A DNA stretch of 64,000 nucleotides from Schizochytrium sp. TIO01 (GCA_004764695.1 SMSO01000037.1:1162247-1226246), one strand, 5' to 3'; positions 42,066 through 53,920 are shown, counted from the first letter of the stretch. The notes: generated by a model from the sequence alone, not told the origin. Translations and numbers: made by a program.

Positions 42066-42953
42066 ATGGCAACGCTGTACCGGCCCCGCGTGGTGCGCCG
42101 CGGCGCTGAATCTTCCTCTGCTCCTCGCTCCGGTGCTCGGATTGGTCCCACAGACGTTCGTTCTTCGTCCTCTGTTTCTAAATCTGGTGGCTCGTCGTCT
42201 TCGATTGCGGCCTTGGAAACTGCCCCGGCGGCCGTATTGGAGACCTCTGTGGCGTCTGGCGTGTCTGGTTCAGCCTTTGTAGAGGTTGGTGGCTCTCGCG
42301 TGGTCTGTACCGTGCGCGGGCCCCGTGCAATTAAGCGATCTGCGGATTTTGGTGATGAGGGCTCAATCGAATGTCGCGTTCGCTTGGCTCCTTTCGCTCT
42401 TTACCGCTTCAGCTCTGGATCTGTGACCTCGCGCAACGTGGAGACGCTGCGCATGAAATCGGAGCAATACTTTTCATCCGCCCTTGTTCGTGCTCTCAAG
42501 GGTAGCGTGCGCCTTGACCGATTCCCCAAATCCGTTCTTGAGATTGATGCTCTTGTGCTCTCTGATGATGGTGAAGCTCTTTCAGCTCTGATTTCCTGTG
42601 CTTCATTGGCTGTCGCTGACAGTGGTGTAGAAGTTCTGGACCTTGTCGCGAGCTCTAGTGTTGGAGTGGTCTCTGGTCTTGGCACCGAATTAGAATATCT
42701 ACAAAACCCAAATTCAACTCAGCAAGCGCGATCCTTGGGTGTTATGACCATGTCGCTTTTGCCATCTTCGGAAACCGTCGCGGACCTTTCAGTCAAAGGC
42801 ATGCTTTCCTACGAGCAGGCTGGTGAGGCTACCAAGCGCTGCTTCGAGGGATGCATTCGTATGCACCGCCAGATGCGCGACCACCTCGTTCTTAAAGCGG
42901 AGCAGGCCTTCAAGGCACTTGATAACGATAACGATAGCGAGGCGGAGATGTGA
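42066..42953 (+). CDS. EXOSC6: RNA exosome subunit MTR3 (EXOSC6-like)
   Basis: 295 residues from ATG 42066. The RNase PH fold shows as GSAFVEVGGSRVVCTVRGPRA (about 67-87) with an acidic continuation, then LAPFALYRFSSG and RFPKSVLEIDALVLSDDGEA (about 159-178). It ends with the ALISCASLAVADSGVEVLDL block (about 181-200). These match MTR3/EXOSC6, one of six RNase-PH-like subunits in the ring that threads RNA to the exosome's nucleases. Eukaryotic exosome ring subunits are catalytically inactive, and the phosphate-binding arginines are not obvious here. The Ser-rich N-terminal ~50 residues are a poorly conserved extension. It ends in an acidic tail (NDNDSEAEM). Confidence 0.82.
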   Translation: MATLYRPRVVRRGAESSSAPRSGARIGPTDVRSSSSVSKSGGSSSSIAALETAPAAVLETSVASGVSGSAFVEVGGSRVVCTVRGPRAIKRSADFGDEGSIECRVRLAPFALYRFSSGSVTSRNVETLRMKSEQYFSSALVRALKGSVRLDRFPKSVLEIDALVLSDDGEALSALISCASLAVADSGVEVLDLVASSSVGVVSGLGTELEYLQNPNSTQQARSLGVMTMSLLPSSETVADLSVKGMLSYEQAGEATKRCFEGCIRMHRQMRDHLVLKAEQAFKALDNDNDSEAEM

Positions 42954-43466
42954 GGGAAAGAAGTACCGTTGATGAAACTAGTTGATTCACAGATTCTTGG
43001 TTTTTGCACCCGAGAATCTTGCTCGAGACGCACCTGGTTGTGTCTTCCTTCATAGTAAAAACAAAAGTTGTATATGTAGCATTCATTCATTGATTTTATT
43101 CACGTTCTTGAGATTTTGCTGTGGTCTTGGATTTGGCTTTTGTGTGGTCGTAGTAGGTTTAGGGATGTATTGCAAGGGTTTTGACGTTTTGTCCTGATCT
43201 TGTCAATTTAAAAACGAGATCAGACAAATGGTACGACTGTCTGCAATATTTGTGTGATAATACTTGCAAGAAATTGTTTGTTGAGGATAATCATATTTTT
43301 ATAATTAGAGTACCATCGTTGGAATTTGTGCATCCTGCTTGCTCACTTGGTTTATGTTGTGCTTATCTTATAACAGGTTCGTGCAGGCTGCTGCAGTCAC
43401 TTCGTTCATTGGGAATCTATGTTGCATAGTGTCTGTTTAATCATTCTCCCTTAGTTATTTACTTAC
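42954..43466. other. intergenic, convergent 3' ends
   Basis: No supportable gene; an 82-codon ORF at 43181-43429 has no recognisable content. Confidence 0.55.
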
Positions 43467-45338
43467 TTACACACTGCGTTTAGAGCGGGTGAGGTCCTTG
43501 ACGGCTTTGCGTCGGCGAAGAAGAATTGTGGATACAAAGACAAAAAGCAGGGCCAGCATGGGAATCCACGCTGGAAGCGAAGAAATACGGCTCAAATTTG
43601 GACTGGGCAGCGAGCGAAGGTGCTCCCCAACAACATTGCTGTGGTAACGCAATTTAGAAGTTTTTGACATCTCACCGTTGGCCGTCGGCTCAATGGTAAG
43701 TTCCAGCATAACAGAGCCTGTTCTAGAGGCAGGGTAAGCATTGGAGTGGCGATCCCGAGGTACAGCCAATGTGTCATGGTGAGAGTGAGACTCTCCTGCT
43801 ACGCCAATCTTTTCAAGATCTTTTTGGGAGTGAGTTTGACTTTCGGAATTATCATCATCGAGGACAACACCCAAACCCTTAATCACAATGAGGTCCTGTT
43901 CTTCATCCTCCCTTTCAGCCACGGCGCCTTTTTTAGAACCTCGTTTTTTCTGCTGAGGAGATTGGGCAACACTCTGTTGGCCTTGTTGCTGCTGTTCTTG
44001 AAGTTTTTGTTGCTCCAAGAGAAGCTTTTGTTGTGCTCTTTTCTCAGCTTCTGCCACTGCCGCTGCCGCTGCCTTTTGGGCAAGCTCTTCATCAGATTCC
44101 TCCTCTTGGGACACGTCCGCAGATGCCAAAATTTGCGGGACCTCGTCGACTAGAGAAACAACAATATCGTCAGGGTAGCCAAACAAGGTGTCTTTAGGTT
44201 TCTCGCCTTCATGATCCTCCTCGTCCTTGACCATTTCCTCGTCGAAACCCTTGGCCTTATAGAAATCGTCCATTTTTTTGCTGGCAATGGCTAGATCAGG
44301 GGGGTGCAGGGGAGGCATGTTTCGATTGGCAATGACGCTCATGCTATCTTCCTTGCTGTACATGACAATCGCCTCGTTGAGAACATTCATGATCATATCT
44401 GTGGTGGGGCGGATAGAGCCGCCAGGTACGCGAAAGATATCAGCGAAGACGTCTGCATTCAATCGGCCAGGGACTTCCAACATGAAGGCTGCCCGAACCC
44501 CTGCATACTGCTCCATCCAATCTATAGCAATTCCAGTATTCCTGAAATCTACAACATCACTTCGTGGACGGAATTTCAAGACACCCCGTGAGGCTTGGGC
44601 GAGCTGATTTGCTTCGGCCACTCGAGTCTCGGTAGCATTAAATACAGGAAAGACGACGCGTGCACAGCAGTGTACGTCGAGAACGACTCGGCGAGCCGGC
44701 CTACCTTCAAGTACGAGGTCACGCAAAATCTGCGCCTCGATGGCCTGAAATGGATACTCACCCTGGTAGAGCTCGGACGTGAATGCTCTGGGTTTGCCAA
44801 ATCCCCACGAAACATTGTCTACGCCAAAGTTGCGGTTGAGGTCGATGCCAGCAGTATTCGCCTCTGCCGGTAGTGTTGTGCGCGTCTTTCGCCAGTTCCG
44901 CAAGGTCGTGCGAGTGTAAGCATATCCGTCTGGATTCAGGTTCGGCAGAAATTGAAGTCGCACATTGTGGTTGCGCACAGCGTCAGCAAGACGTGCGTAA
45001 TGACGGGCGACGATACAGAGAACCGAGGCTGACGAGATCCACTCCCGTGCATGCATGCCGCCAACCATGAGCAGCTCAGCTACCACATCTTTGCCCTTCC
45101 TGCCCTCTCTCACAGGGTCACTGCTGCCGGAGGGCTCCATCGTGATCAACACTAGAGGCCTGCCCTCTGATGAGGAGCCTAATTCCCGTACATGCAAATC
45201 AACATCGTTGGAGAGGAGTCCGAGTTCCTCTGCCAAGGTCTTGATGAGGTTTACTGTCGTGTCGTACCGTAAGTAGACGCTGCAAGCTCGCTGCTCCAAA
45301 GAGTCAGGAGTCCCTGGCGGTGCGGGAGGCGGGCTCAT
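43467..45338 (-). CDS. M14 zinc carboxypeptidase with C-terminal membrane anchor
   Basis: 623 residues from ATG 45338. The metallocarboxypeptidase domain spans about 15-330: zinc ligands His96 and Glu99 (GGMHAREW), LPNLNPDGY (131-139), substrate Arg in NWRKTR, GIDLNRNF (164-171), third zinc ligand His223 (DVHCC) and catalytic Glu288 (FMLEVP). All catalytic residues are present, so it should be active on C-terminal residues. The next ~250 residues are charged and Gln-rich (coiled coil about 430-480), and residues about 589-607 form a hydrophobic helix (PMLALLFVFVSTILL) followed by a basic tail. No N-terminal signal peptide is visible, which is unusual because most M14A/B enzymes are secreted. 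The frame stays open for about 35 codons upstream of the ATG without another ATG, so a missing upstream exon is possible. Confidence 0.87.
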   Translation of the reverse strand: MSPPPAPPGTPDSLEQRACSVYLRYDTTVNLIKTLAEELGLLSNDVDLHVRELGSSSEGRPLVLITMEPSGSSDPVREGRKGKDVVAELLMVGGMHAREWISSASVLCIVARHYARLADAVRNHNVRLQFLPNLNPDGYAYTRTTLRNWRKTRTTLPAEANTAGIDLNRNFGVDNVSWGFGKPRAFTSELYQGEYPFQAIEAQILRDLVLEGRPARRVVLDVHCCARVVFPVFNATETRVAEANQLAQASRGVLKFRPRSDVVDFRNTGIAIDWMEQYAGVRAAFMLEVPGRLNADVFADIFRVPGGSIRPTTDMIMNVLNEAIVMYSKEDSMSVIANRNMPPLHPPDLAIASKKMDDFYKAKGFDEEMVKDEEDHEGEKPKDTLFGYPDDIVVSLVDEVPQILASADVSQEEESDEELAQKAAAAAVAEAEKRAQQKLLLEQQKLQEQQQQGQQSVAQSPQQKKRGSKKGAVAEREDEEQDLIVIKGLGVVLDDDNSESQTHSQKDLEKIGVAGESHSHHDTLAVPRDRHSNAYPASRTGSVMLELTIEPTANGEMSKTSKLRYHSNVVGEHLRSLPSPNLSRISSLPAWIPMLALLFVFVSTILLRRRKAVKDLTRSKRSV

Positions 45339-45943
45339 TATTGTGATGGAGAGAACTGCTTTGTCTGCGTCTGATGCCCAAGAAGTCGCGGTTGCAGGAT
45401 TTGGTTTCCCGCCTAAGAAGACTAGTTTAAGTTTTGCCTTTCTGTGTGGCCTTTATTCCTGCTACTCTTGTTTGTTCCCAATTCTATTCTCGTCCGCCTC
45501 AGCGAGTTGGAAACTACAAGAAAAAGGCCTGCTTTCTTAGTAGTAGCACTTTGTTCGATCTGTTGAAGAACAGAGAGGAGAACGGCAACAAAAACAAGGA
45601 GAACAACAACGTAAATAACTGGTGAACTACCACCTCCTAGTGATGCGTGCTGCTGCTGGTGCTGCTTTTCCTCGTGATCACTAATGAATCAAGTGGTTTC
45701 CGCTGTAGCGTGCTGCAGATGTCAGATTTGCTGTAGTGGTGCGTGCGTGCGTGCGTGCTAGCGAGGAGATTCACGAGAGTTTTGGAATTAATTGATTCAG
45801 GCTCCGAGCGATGACTAAGTATGAATTCAAGTGAATTCAATTGAATCGATTTGATTTGATTTGATTTGAACCAACAACGACAGATCGTCGAACAAATCGA
45901 ACCAGGTGGTGCCAGAAGCCAATAACCAAGCGAATGCAACTCG

Positions 45944-46240
45944 ATGCAGCAGAGCGAGCCAATGAGCCTTGGCTTGTCACGCACTGAAGACAACAGCAGC
46001 AGCAACGGCTCCAGCAATGAGCCACAACCGCTGTCGCGTAAGCTGCGCTATGTCGTGCAGACTCCACTCGGAGTCTTGCAGAAACCAAAAAAGAGAGGTT
46101 GCAGGTTTGCCGCCAATGGAATCTGCAAATTGTTTTGCATTTTCTTTTTATCTCTCTCAAAACTTCGACCCCAAAGATTGCTAGGCACCTACCTATGTAC
46201 TACCTACCTAGTACCGCCACGAAATACAGTAATTTTCTAA
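45944..46240 (+). CDS. possible small Ser/Asn-rich basic protein
   Basis: 98 codons from ATG 45944. The start (TEDNSSSNGSSNEPQPLSRK) then RYVVQTPLGVLQKPKKRG looks protein-like; the last third is hydrophobic and runs into AT-rich DNA, where a splice donor GTTTGCC follows a GTTGCAG. It could be a first exon. No family recognised. Confidence 0.25.
   Translation: MQQSEPMSLGLSRTEDNSSSNGSSNEPQPLSRKLRYVVQTPLGVLQKPKKRGCRFAANGICKLFCIFFLSLSKLRPQRLLGTYLCTTYLVPPRNTVIF
46186..46214. repeat. TACCTA box cluster
   Basis: Runs of CACCTACCTA, TACTACCTACCTA and TAGTAC; a dense instance of the intergenic motif. Confidence 0.5.
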
Positions 46241-46828
46241 AGTCCAATTTTTTAGTTATTTTTTAATCAGCAAAAGTTCAATTTCAATTTAACTTAATTT
46301 TAAATGTATTAATAAATAAATTAATTAATTAAAAAGGAAAAAAAGAGTATGGCACGAAACCCTCGAGTTACAGCCTTAACTAGCTTCAGCAAAGTGATCA
46401 TTATTCTCGCTTCGTGTAAGAAACTATCTTTCGTGGTCGTTGATACATGCTCCAAAAGAATGGCTCCAGTCTTTCAATTAGAACCTGACCGAGCCAATCT
46501 TACGAAGCTAACAAACGGCATAAGCCCCACTGATTTATATTTTCTATTAGGTAGTGTTGTTTTTAATTTTTAATGTAAAATAAAATAAAATAAACAAGTT
46601 TAATAACCAATCTTTGGCACCTTTTCCTTCCCATTTCCATAAGCATCATTCTATTCATCGTTGAACTCGAAGCATTACTTAAGCGTTTTCGGGATCCACG
46701 TTGAAAGGATACGAGTTTTATTTTAGTTCTTTCTCAATAAAGGCCAAACTATCCCCTTCAACCTGTTTTTACTTACCCTTCCATTTATTTATTTATTTCT
46801 AAACAGCAGCAAATACACTTACATATTC

Positions 46829-46972
46829 ATACATACATACATACATACATACATACATACATACATACATACATACATACATACATACATACATACATAC
46901 ATACATACATACATACATACATACATACATACATACATACATACATACATACATACATACATACATACATAC
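46829..46972. repeat. (ATAC)n microsatellite, ~36 copies
   Basis: Uninterrupted ATAC repeat of 144 bases; encodes only repetitive MYVC-type ORFs. Confidence 0.97.
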
Positions 46973-47530
46973 TACACATCCAAATCTTAAAATGAATTGA
47001 TGTTCGTCGTTGCAGTCACGGTCCCGAGGTATCGACCATCGCCCTTCTCTCCATGACTGATGGTCCTCTTTCTGCCTTCGAACCAACAATGAACGATTTG
47101 CTCATCGACATATTCTTCTTCATATAAACCAAGCAAGCAAGCAAGCAAACCTTCCTTCCTCGACAAACAGTCGAAATGAACTTTTGGGTACCTACATACC
47201 TGTAGGGTAATGCTGTGCTGGCCATTCTGCTTTCCGAGGACGCGGCGTCTTCCCACCCTCAAAGCTCATGGTGGGACGCAGCCATGGCCAAGCTCTCCCC
47301 TTTCCTCTCGTTCCCCTTTCCTCTCTGTCATTCGATCGATCTGTTCATTTGTCCATTCCTCGATCCCTCTTTACGGCTCTAAACTGCCCATTTCCCATCT
47401 CTGCTTCAGGGTTTCAAGATCGACACAATAAATATATAAATAAATAAATACCTAAGAAAGAGCGATGGATGGATTGGTTGATTGATTGATCTGTTGATTG
47501 GGCCAACACAACACACGCTAAGATGCTCTC

Positions 47531-47608
47531 CATCGATCTATCAATCCATCAATCTATCGATCTATCGATCTATCGATCTATCGATCTATCGATCTATCTA
47601 TATCTATA
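47531..47608. repeat. GATCTATC microsatellite
   Basis: About nine near-identical GATCTATC units, grading to CTAT. Confidence 0.9.
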
Positions 47609-47749
47609 AGTGGCGATGGCTCGTGCCTCGACTGGATGGGCTCCATCTTGCGCAACGCAATAATACCTTACAAACCCATAGAACTCCCTCTCTCTCGCAC
47701 TCACGCCGAGAAATAAATACCTTGGAATTAAACAAAACCCAACCTCGTG

Positions 47750-47781
47750 AAGATAGATAGATAGATAGATAGATAGATAAA
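47750..47781. repeat. (GATA)n microsatellite
   Basis: About seven GATA units ending in AATA. Confidence 0.9.
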
Positions 47782-48087
47782 TACCTTCTCCAAGTGAGCT
47801 CCGGTGCGACTTCGAAGGCACCGCCGCCGTCATCGCCGTCGATTCGCCATCGTTATGACGACGACTCAGAGTTTGCTTTGCTCTGCTTTGCTGTGACTTG
47901 ATTTGCGTTTTTACTTTGCTTCATGGATATTTATTTGACTCACTCGAAACGAAACCATCAGAGGAACTCGATTTCAGGGCCTTCGATCAAGCCATGAACG
48001 CCGCCTCAGCCACGGAACACACCCTCGCAAAATGAACGAGAAGAAAGAAGAAGAGCAGAGAGAAGATTCACAAGAGAGAGAAAGATT

Positions 48088-48136
48088 TCATTATCATTAT
48101 CATTATCATCATCGCATTATCATTATCATTATCATT
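48088..48136. repeat. CATTAT hexanucleotide repeat
   Basis: About eight imperfect CATTAT units interrupted by CATCATCG. Confidence 0.85.
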
Positions 48137-49128
48137 TCTTTCTTTCTGTATTTCTTTTAAGAATGTATAAATAAACAATTTAAAAAGAGGGGCAAGACAA
48201 AGAGGGTCACGATCACGGCGACAGCGGCAGAGGCAGCAGAGGCAGATAGGTCTTTGAAGGGCCTTTTCCGCTCTCCTTCCACTTCCCGCTCTCTCTTACA
48301 TCGAACTATCGATCGATTCTCAACAGTCGGTCTTTCAACAGTCAGAAATTCGCCTTTCCTGGGCCATCGATTCACATTCATTTTTAACTTGAAGCTTCAA
48401 GTCATATCGTATCACTGCCTACCATGATGGCTATTTTTTAAATAATTTAAATTTAAATTTAAAATTTAAAAATTAAAAACGAATTTAAAAAAAAAAAAAG
48501 TGGCAACAGCTTTATTTTAAAGAATTACGCCTCTCCTTTCATACTATATCGGTAAAAAAGGTGAGTTTGGGTTAGTTTTGTTTGTAAAATCAAAGTAGGC
48601 GCGCGATGAATGAAAGAAAGTTTTCTCTGAACGAAGAGCTGGCTAAGGAAGGAAGGGCTTAGCATCAGGTAACTGGCCCTTACGAGTATAAATAAGAAAG
48701 AAAGAAAGAAAGAAGAAGGCATGGCGGTCCTGGTAGTTACGATGTTACGTCATGCAAAAAGTGGAACTTGGCGCCAAAATTTAGTGTTCCCGTTAGTCTC
48801 CAGGTTCTTTGAGCTTCAACAAGAACCCAAACACGCGCTCTGCGAGAGGCAAAGGCGCTACAGCTACGCAGAGCAACGAACGAACGAACGAATAAAACAA
48901 CTAAACAACCAATCAGCCAACCAACCAGCCAACCAACCAATCAATCAAACAAACAAACAACCAATCAATCGATCGATCGAGGTCAATCAGTATATCCACA
49001 GCCTAACGAAACAACCGCGAGCTCCTCAGGAACCCAGTCTCACGAACGCGGAAGGACAAGCACAACCCCACTCGGATTCTCCGCTTCCTTGGCCCTCGAG
49101 TCTGGCGAGCTGACAGTATCTTGAGCTC

Positions 49129-49214
49129 GAAGTTGAAGTTGAAGTTGAAGCTGAAGTTGAAGTTGAAGTTGAAGTTGAAGTTTAGGTTAAGGTTTAGGTT
49201 GAGGTTGAAGTTGC
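49129..49214. repeat. (GAAGTT)n hexanucleotide repeat
   Basis: Fourteen imperfect GAAGTT/GAGGTT units. Confidence 0.9.
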
Positions 49215-49652
49215 ACAATCAGGATCAAGAATGGCGCTCCAGGTGTGCTCCATTGACTCTCGCTCGCGGGTCCGTTGAAGGTACAACGCAAAGGGCTTGA
49301 ACGTGGAGCTCGAAGCAGACTCCGTGGGCGTGGATGCAAAAGCTCAAGCAATCTTGCTCGGCGTAATGGGCACAAGACCACGCGGGAATGGAGCACCAAT
49401 GGTACTGCCCGCGGCGAGGAAGCGACCTCGAGACGATCGTGCCGTGCTGGCGGGGTAAAGAAAGCCACGAGCTCAAGTCCTGGGACAGCGTTGAGCAGCA
49501 TCGAGGTCTTCAACGAAGGTGCACGCACGCTTGCAGCTTCGCGTGCTTGAAATCGACACGTCAACTCGACTTCGATGGCGGGTCGAGATCGAATCGCGAG
49601 AAGGATTCCCCAATTTAAGCTTTGCCGCGCCGGCCAATAGCTACTTCTCTAC

Positions 49653-50081
49653 ATGCCACGCCCAGATTGGCGAATGGCGTTGCTAATCCTCAACACCGGG
49701 GTCGTCGTGCACGTGGACCTCGGCGAGATCCACGGACACCTACCTTCCTTGCGCCTGCGCAGACGTGGAGAGCTAGCTTCTTCTCTAAACCAAGACCCAC
49801 TCCGTCTTGGAGCCCATCGCGTCGCGCTCTCAAAGTCGCCTGCGCCACGTGTGCTTTCCGAGTCCCTCGGTGCGATCCTTTGGGAGCACGAGCCCATGCG
49901 CTCCGTCGGACGACTCCCTCGAGAAGCACCTGCCGCCGTCTTGGACTCCTTCGACGCCGGCCTTGCGGGAATGGCTTCGTCCATCCGTCAGTCCATCATT
50001 GCGGCTCCCAGCTCGTGCTTCGATCGTCTCCTCAGACGAACAAGGGCTCCGCCGTCGAAGCCACGTGCAAGAGGGCCATGA
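49653..50081 (+). other. GC-rich island with overlapping ORFs
   Basis: A 142-codon ATG ORF (from 49653) competes with overlapping ORFs in other plus frames (49622-50130) and on the minus strand (49649-49984). I cannot tell which, if any, is coding; no motifs seen. The base composition differs sharply from the AT-rich flanks. Confidence 0.2.
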
Positions 50082-50269
50082 GCGGCATCATCATCTCCCA
50101 AAGCCGCTGAAGCCGCCAAGGCGTGGGTAGTAGGTTGCAAGGCACGTGCTGTGCGCAGTGCCGCAGCCAAACCTCGCGCTCTCAGTCTCGGCTGTCTCCG
50201 CGGCGGCAGCAGAAGCGGCGACTGTTCCGCATCCACGCCTGATTTGGCGCGACTTCTTCGAATTCAAAT

Positions 50270-50362
50270 TCTTCAAACTCTTCGAGTTCTTCAAGTTCTT
50301 CTTCTTCAGGTTCTTCTTCGACTTCTTCTTCGACTTCTTCTTCGACTTCTTCTTCGCCTTTC
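50270..50362. repeat. TTCTTCTTCGAC pyrimidine-rich repeat
   Basis: Several TTCTTCGAC-type units; mixed pyrimidine tract. Confidence 0.8.
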
Positions 50363-50854
50363 GTTGTTACTCGAAGCGCTCAAGTTCTTCCTCTTTGCTC
50401 TTTCAATGACTCTTTCTTTCGCCTTCTTCTTCCTTGGCTCTCTTTTCTTTTTTCAAGGTTCTCTTAACAATAAACGCTTTGCGGCTCCAAACTTTCAAAT
50501 AAAGCACTATGAGTTTGTTATTTTTAAGTTTATTATTAAAATTAGAACTTTTGTTTTTAAATATGGATGATTTTTTGAAATAAATGTAAATAAAAAGCAA
50601 AGGTCAGTCTTGCAGAGAGTATCTATGGGTGAATCAGGATACTGTAAAAAGACAGGATTCCCCAGACAGTTCGATCCAAGCTTGAAGAGGATACCGCTCG
50701 CGTGACGGCCGAAGAGCTCCATGTACCTCCGGAGAAGGGCCGTCACGATGCTCTGAGGCGGCATCATCTCAAGCGACAGCCCTTTCGACTGTCTCCAGCG
50801 CTGACGACAAGAAAACCAAAGAAACAAGAGAAACGAACAAGAAAGAAAGAAAGA

Positions 50855-51012
50855 AATCAAAGCAATCAAAGCAATCAAAGCAATCAAAGCAATCAAAGCA
50901 ATCAAAGCAATCAAAGCAATCAAAGCAATCAAAGCAATCAAAGCAATCAAAGCAATCAAAGCAATCAAAGCAATCAAAGCAATCAAAGCAATCAAAGCAA
51001 TCAAAGCAATCG
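50855..51012. repeat. 9-bp (AATCAAAGC)n minisatellite, ~17.5 copies
   Basis: Perfect 9-bp tandem array over about 158 bases. Multiples of three keep any frame open, so it produces repeat-only ORFs on both strands. Confidence 0.97.
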
Positions 51013-51226
51013 TCTAACTGCCGCCTCACTACGGCCAAAAGTAGTCCTCGCAAGCTCCAAATCGATCATCTCCTAGGAGCCCCCTAGGCCGCAGCCACCC
51101 ACAGTTCTACCTACCTACCAGTTAACTAGCCATGCCATTAATTTATTTCTTTTTCGGTTGGAGCAAGGCGCCCCGGGACGCCTTACATCTGTCTTAGGTA
51201 GACTCGAGACCGCCAATTCCTGCGAC

Positions 51227-51228
<2 letters not shown>

Positions 51229-51260
<32 letters not shown>
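51229..51260. repeat. (GA)n dinucleotide repeat
   Basis: About 16 copies. Confidence 0.95.
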
Positions 51261-51262
<2 letters not shown>

Positions 51263-51671
51263 GCCTGTTCTTGTGGACATAGTAAGATTTAGTGAAAAAA
51301 AAGAATGATAATAAAACAGAACGGAACGGCCTGCGGCAAGTTGAAATTCGGGTTCTTTCTGGAGACATTTGGGGCGAGGACTTGAAGAATGCTCGGTTTG
51401 GCTTGGATACATGCTTGGAGAGCTGAAGAGTGCGTCAGATAGATGGAAAAGCTGAGGAAAAGCCCATCTCGTACTGCTCCTCCTCCTCCTGCTGCCAAGC
51501 TTTCTTGTCGTTTTGAGCTCTAGACTAAAAGCAAAAATCAAACCAAATTGTGGTTTCTGGTTTTTAGTTCCATTTTTTTGTTTGGAGAAGTTCGCTTTAA
51601 ATTAAAAAGAGTAAACTAAAAAAATGATTTATTGTTATTATACATCATATATGACAAATAAAAGCGGATCG

Positions 51672-51824
<153 letters not shown>

Positions 51825-52090
51825 CTATCGATCGCCGCAAAAACCAAATCGAGGGTCTCGAGTCTCGTCTCGTCTCCGCTGCGGCGCCGAAGCCGTCGAT
51901 CCCTCCTCCGGTGAGGCGGCCTTGGCGCTCCTGACGACTGAGCCGCCGGCCGGAGGGGCCTCCGCGGAGTTAGGAGCGCAGAGGCTGGGGCGAAGTGGGG
52001 CACATCACGGGGGCCCATCACGCGGGCTCTCTCTCTCTCTCTCTCTCTGCTCTTCTGATTGTTATTGATTGTTATGATTCTTCTTCAAGT

Positions 52091-52146
52091 CAATTCAATT
52101 CAATTCCATTCAATTCAATTCAATCCAATTCAATTCCATTCAATTC
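52091..52146. repeat. CAATT/CCATT pentanucleotide repeat
   Basis: About eleven imperfect five-base units; a (CT)n run lies just upstream at 52027-52049. Confidence 0.9.
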
Positions 52147-53323
52147 ATGGTCTTCTGCTTTCTCCATTCCCCTGCGGAGGGTCTTAGGGCTTAGTAGGCG
52201 GCTGGTAGGAGGAAGGCACAGCGTTTAGTTCTGTTGAGCAGAGACGTCCATTGATTTCGAGTAGAGTTCTTGAAGAAGCAGAAGTTGAAGTCGAAGAAGA
52301 TTGATTGGTTCGTTTGTTTAGTTGTTTAGTTGTTTAGTTGTTTAAACACATTCATTTATTCGTGTGCTCATTTGTTCATTTTGGGATGAAGGACACAGTG
52401 TGTCCCTTGTACAGGATATGATGTCATATGATATGCTGTGTGTGTGGTTTTGGGATGGCAAAAGACTTCTTTCTTTCTTACTTTCTTTCTTTCGTGGCGG
52501 CTCTGAAGAGGGCGCAACTTCGGTTTGAAGAGCGATAAAGGCGCGGCGCAGGGAGGTTAAGAGGCCCTCGAGAAGCTTTAGTTTGAGAGGACGAAGGGAT
52601 CGACGCCTTTTCAAAGGGCGATTAGAGCAAGTGTACGGAATGGAACTCCATAATGGCTCGAGGCTTTCCCTCTTTTTTCAAGTGGGTGCGGTTCTTTTGG
52701 CTCTTTGCTGTTTAAAGTTTTAAATATGTATACAAGTGGGCTTATTTATTTATTTATTTATTCATTTATTTATTTATTATTTTGCTCATTCAGTTGTTCT
52801 AGTGGATATAATATATCGGGCAGAAAGGAGCCCTGTCGAGAAGTAATTGGGCATCCATGGCTTCAGAGAGAGAGAAGGCTTTAAAAGCTTTGGAGACGAG
52901 CGCTGTTTCCTACGCGATGGTAGTAGGTAGGCAGTTCCAAGAAATCTCAGGATATGCGATCGATTCGACTATTTTTTAAAATCATACATTTCGTTAAACG
53001 AAGTTTTGAAATCGAGCTCCTTTCATTTTCAAAAATTGTCAACGATATTTCGAGGAAATCGAGTGAAAAGGTACTAGAATTAAAAGATGAGGTAACAGCA
53101 GCGTCGCCCATTAGCAAAGGAGAGCCCCTTTTATCTCTTTTAGCTCAACAAACAAACAAACATTATAAACAAACAAACAACTTACAATCCCCTCCTGCTT
53201 GTTCTCTTTCGCTCATGTAAATAGAGAGCGACTATGGTAATCCAGGGATTTGAAGCTCCAAGTCGCACACCAACGCGTAAGCAACGCAGTCACGGCCCCA
53301 GCGCGCCTTTACAGTTAGTCAAT

Positions 53324-53368
53324 GAGTAAGTAAGTAAGTAAGTGAGGAAGCAAGTGAGGAAGCAAGTA

Positions 53369-53400
<32 letters not shown>

Positions 53401-53465
53401 AGTGAGTCAGTAAGTTAGCAAGTGAGGAAGGAAGTAAAGAAGGAAGGAAGGAAAGAAGGAAGGAA
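53324..53465. repeat. GTAA/GTCA/GGAA tetranucleotide cluster
   Basis: Successive blocks of GTAA, GTCA and GAAG units; a purine-rich tract follows. Confidence 0.85.
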
Positions 53466-53920
53466 GTAAAGCAAGCACGGGAAAAGCGAAAGATCGCAGC
53501 TGAGAAGAGAAGGAAACCAAGGAAACCAGAAAGAGAAGGGAAGAAGCCTGCTCTGCGCTCGTGCTCTCTACTCGAAGCAGCCGAGAGGAGCGGTTGGGAC
53601 AGCCGTCAACGACGAGGTAGGGGAAGAAGGAGGCGAGTAAGAGTAAGAGGCCGAAAGAAAGAAAGAAAGAAAGAATGACGCGGAGAGCAAGCGGATACTT
53701 GTTTTCCTCGTTTGCGAACTTGGGCCTCTCGCAGGGGAGCTGAATGTGGAAGAGTGTGGGGGTGGGAACCAACAGCGGCAGATAGACGGTAACCACAGTT
53801 CGCCGAGGGGCACCGTACGGTGGAAGCGGTGCTGTGGGAGATTCACCGCAGTAGGTGCCGAGGCGACGGAGAGATATTCGGCCCAAAAAGGGTTCCGGGG
53901 ATTTGAGTGCTCCTCGTTTT

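Noticed and set aside
46799-47089. ORF of MYVC repeats
   Set aside because: Pure translation of the ATAC microsatellite.
50507-51076. ORFs of repeated short peptides on both strands
   Set aside because: Produced by the 9-bp repeat, which keeps every frame open.
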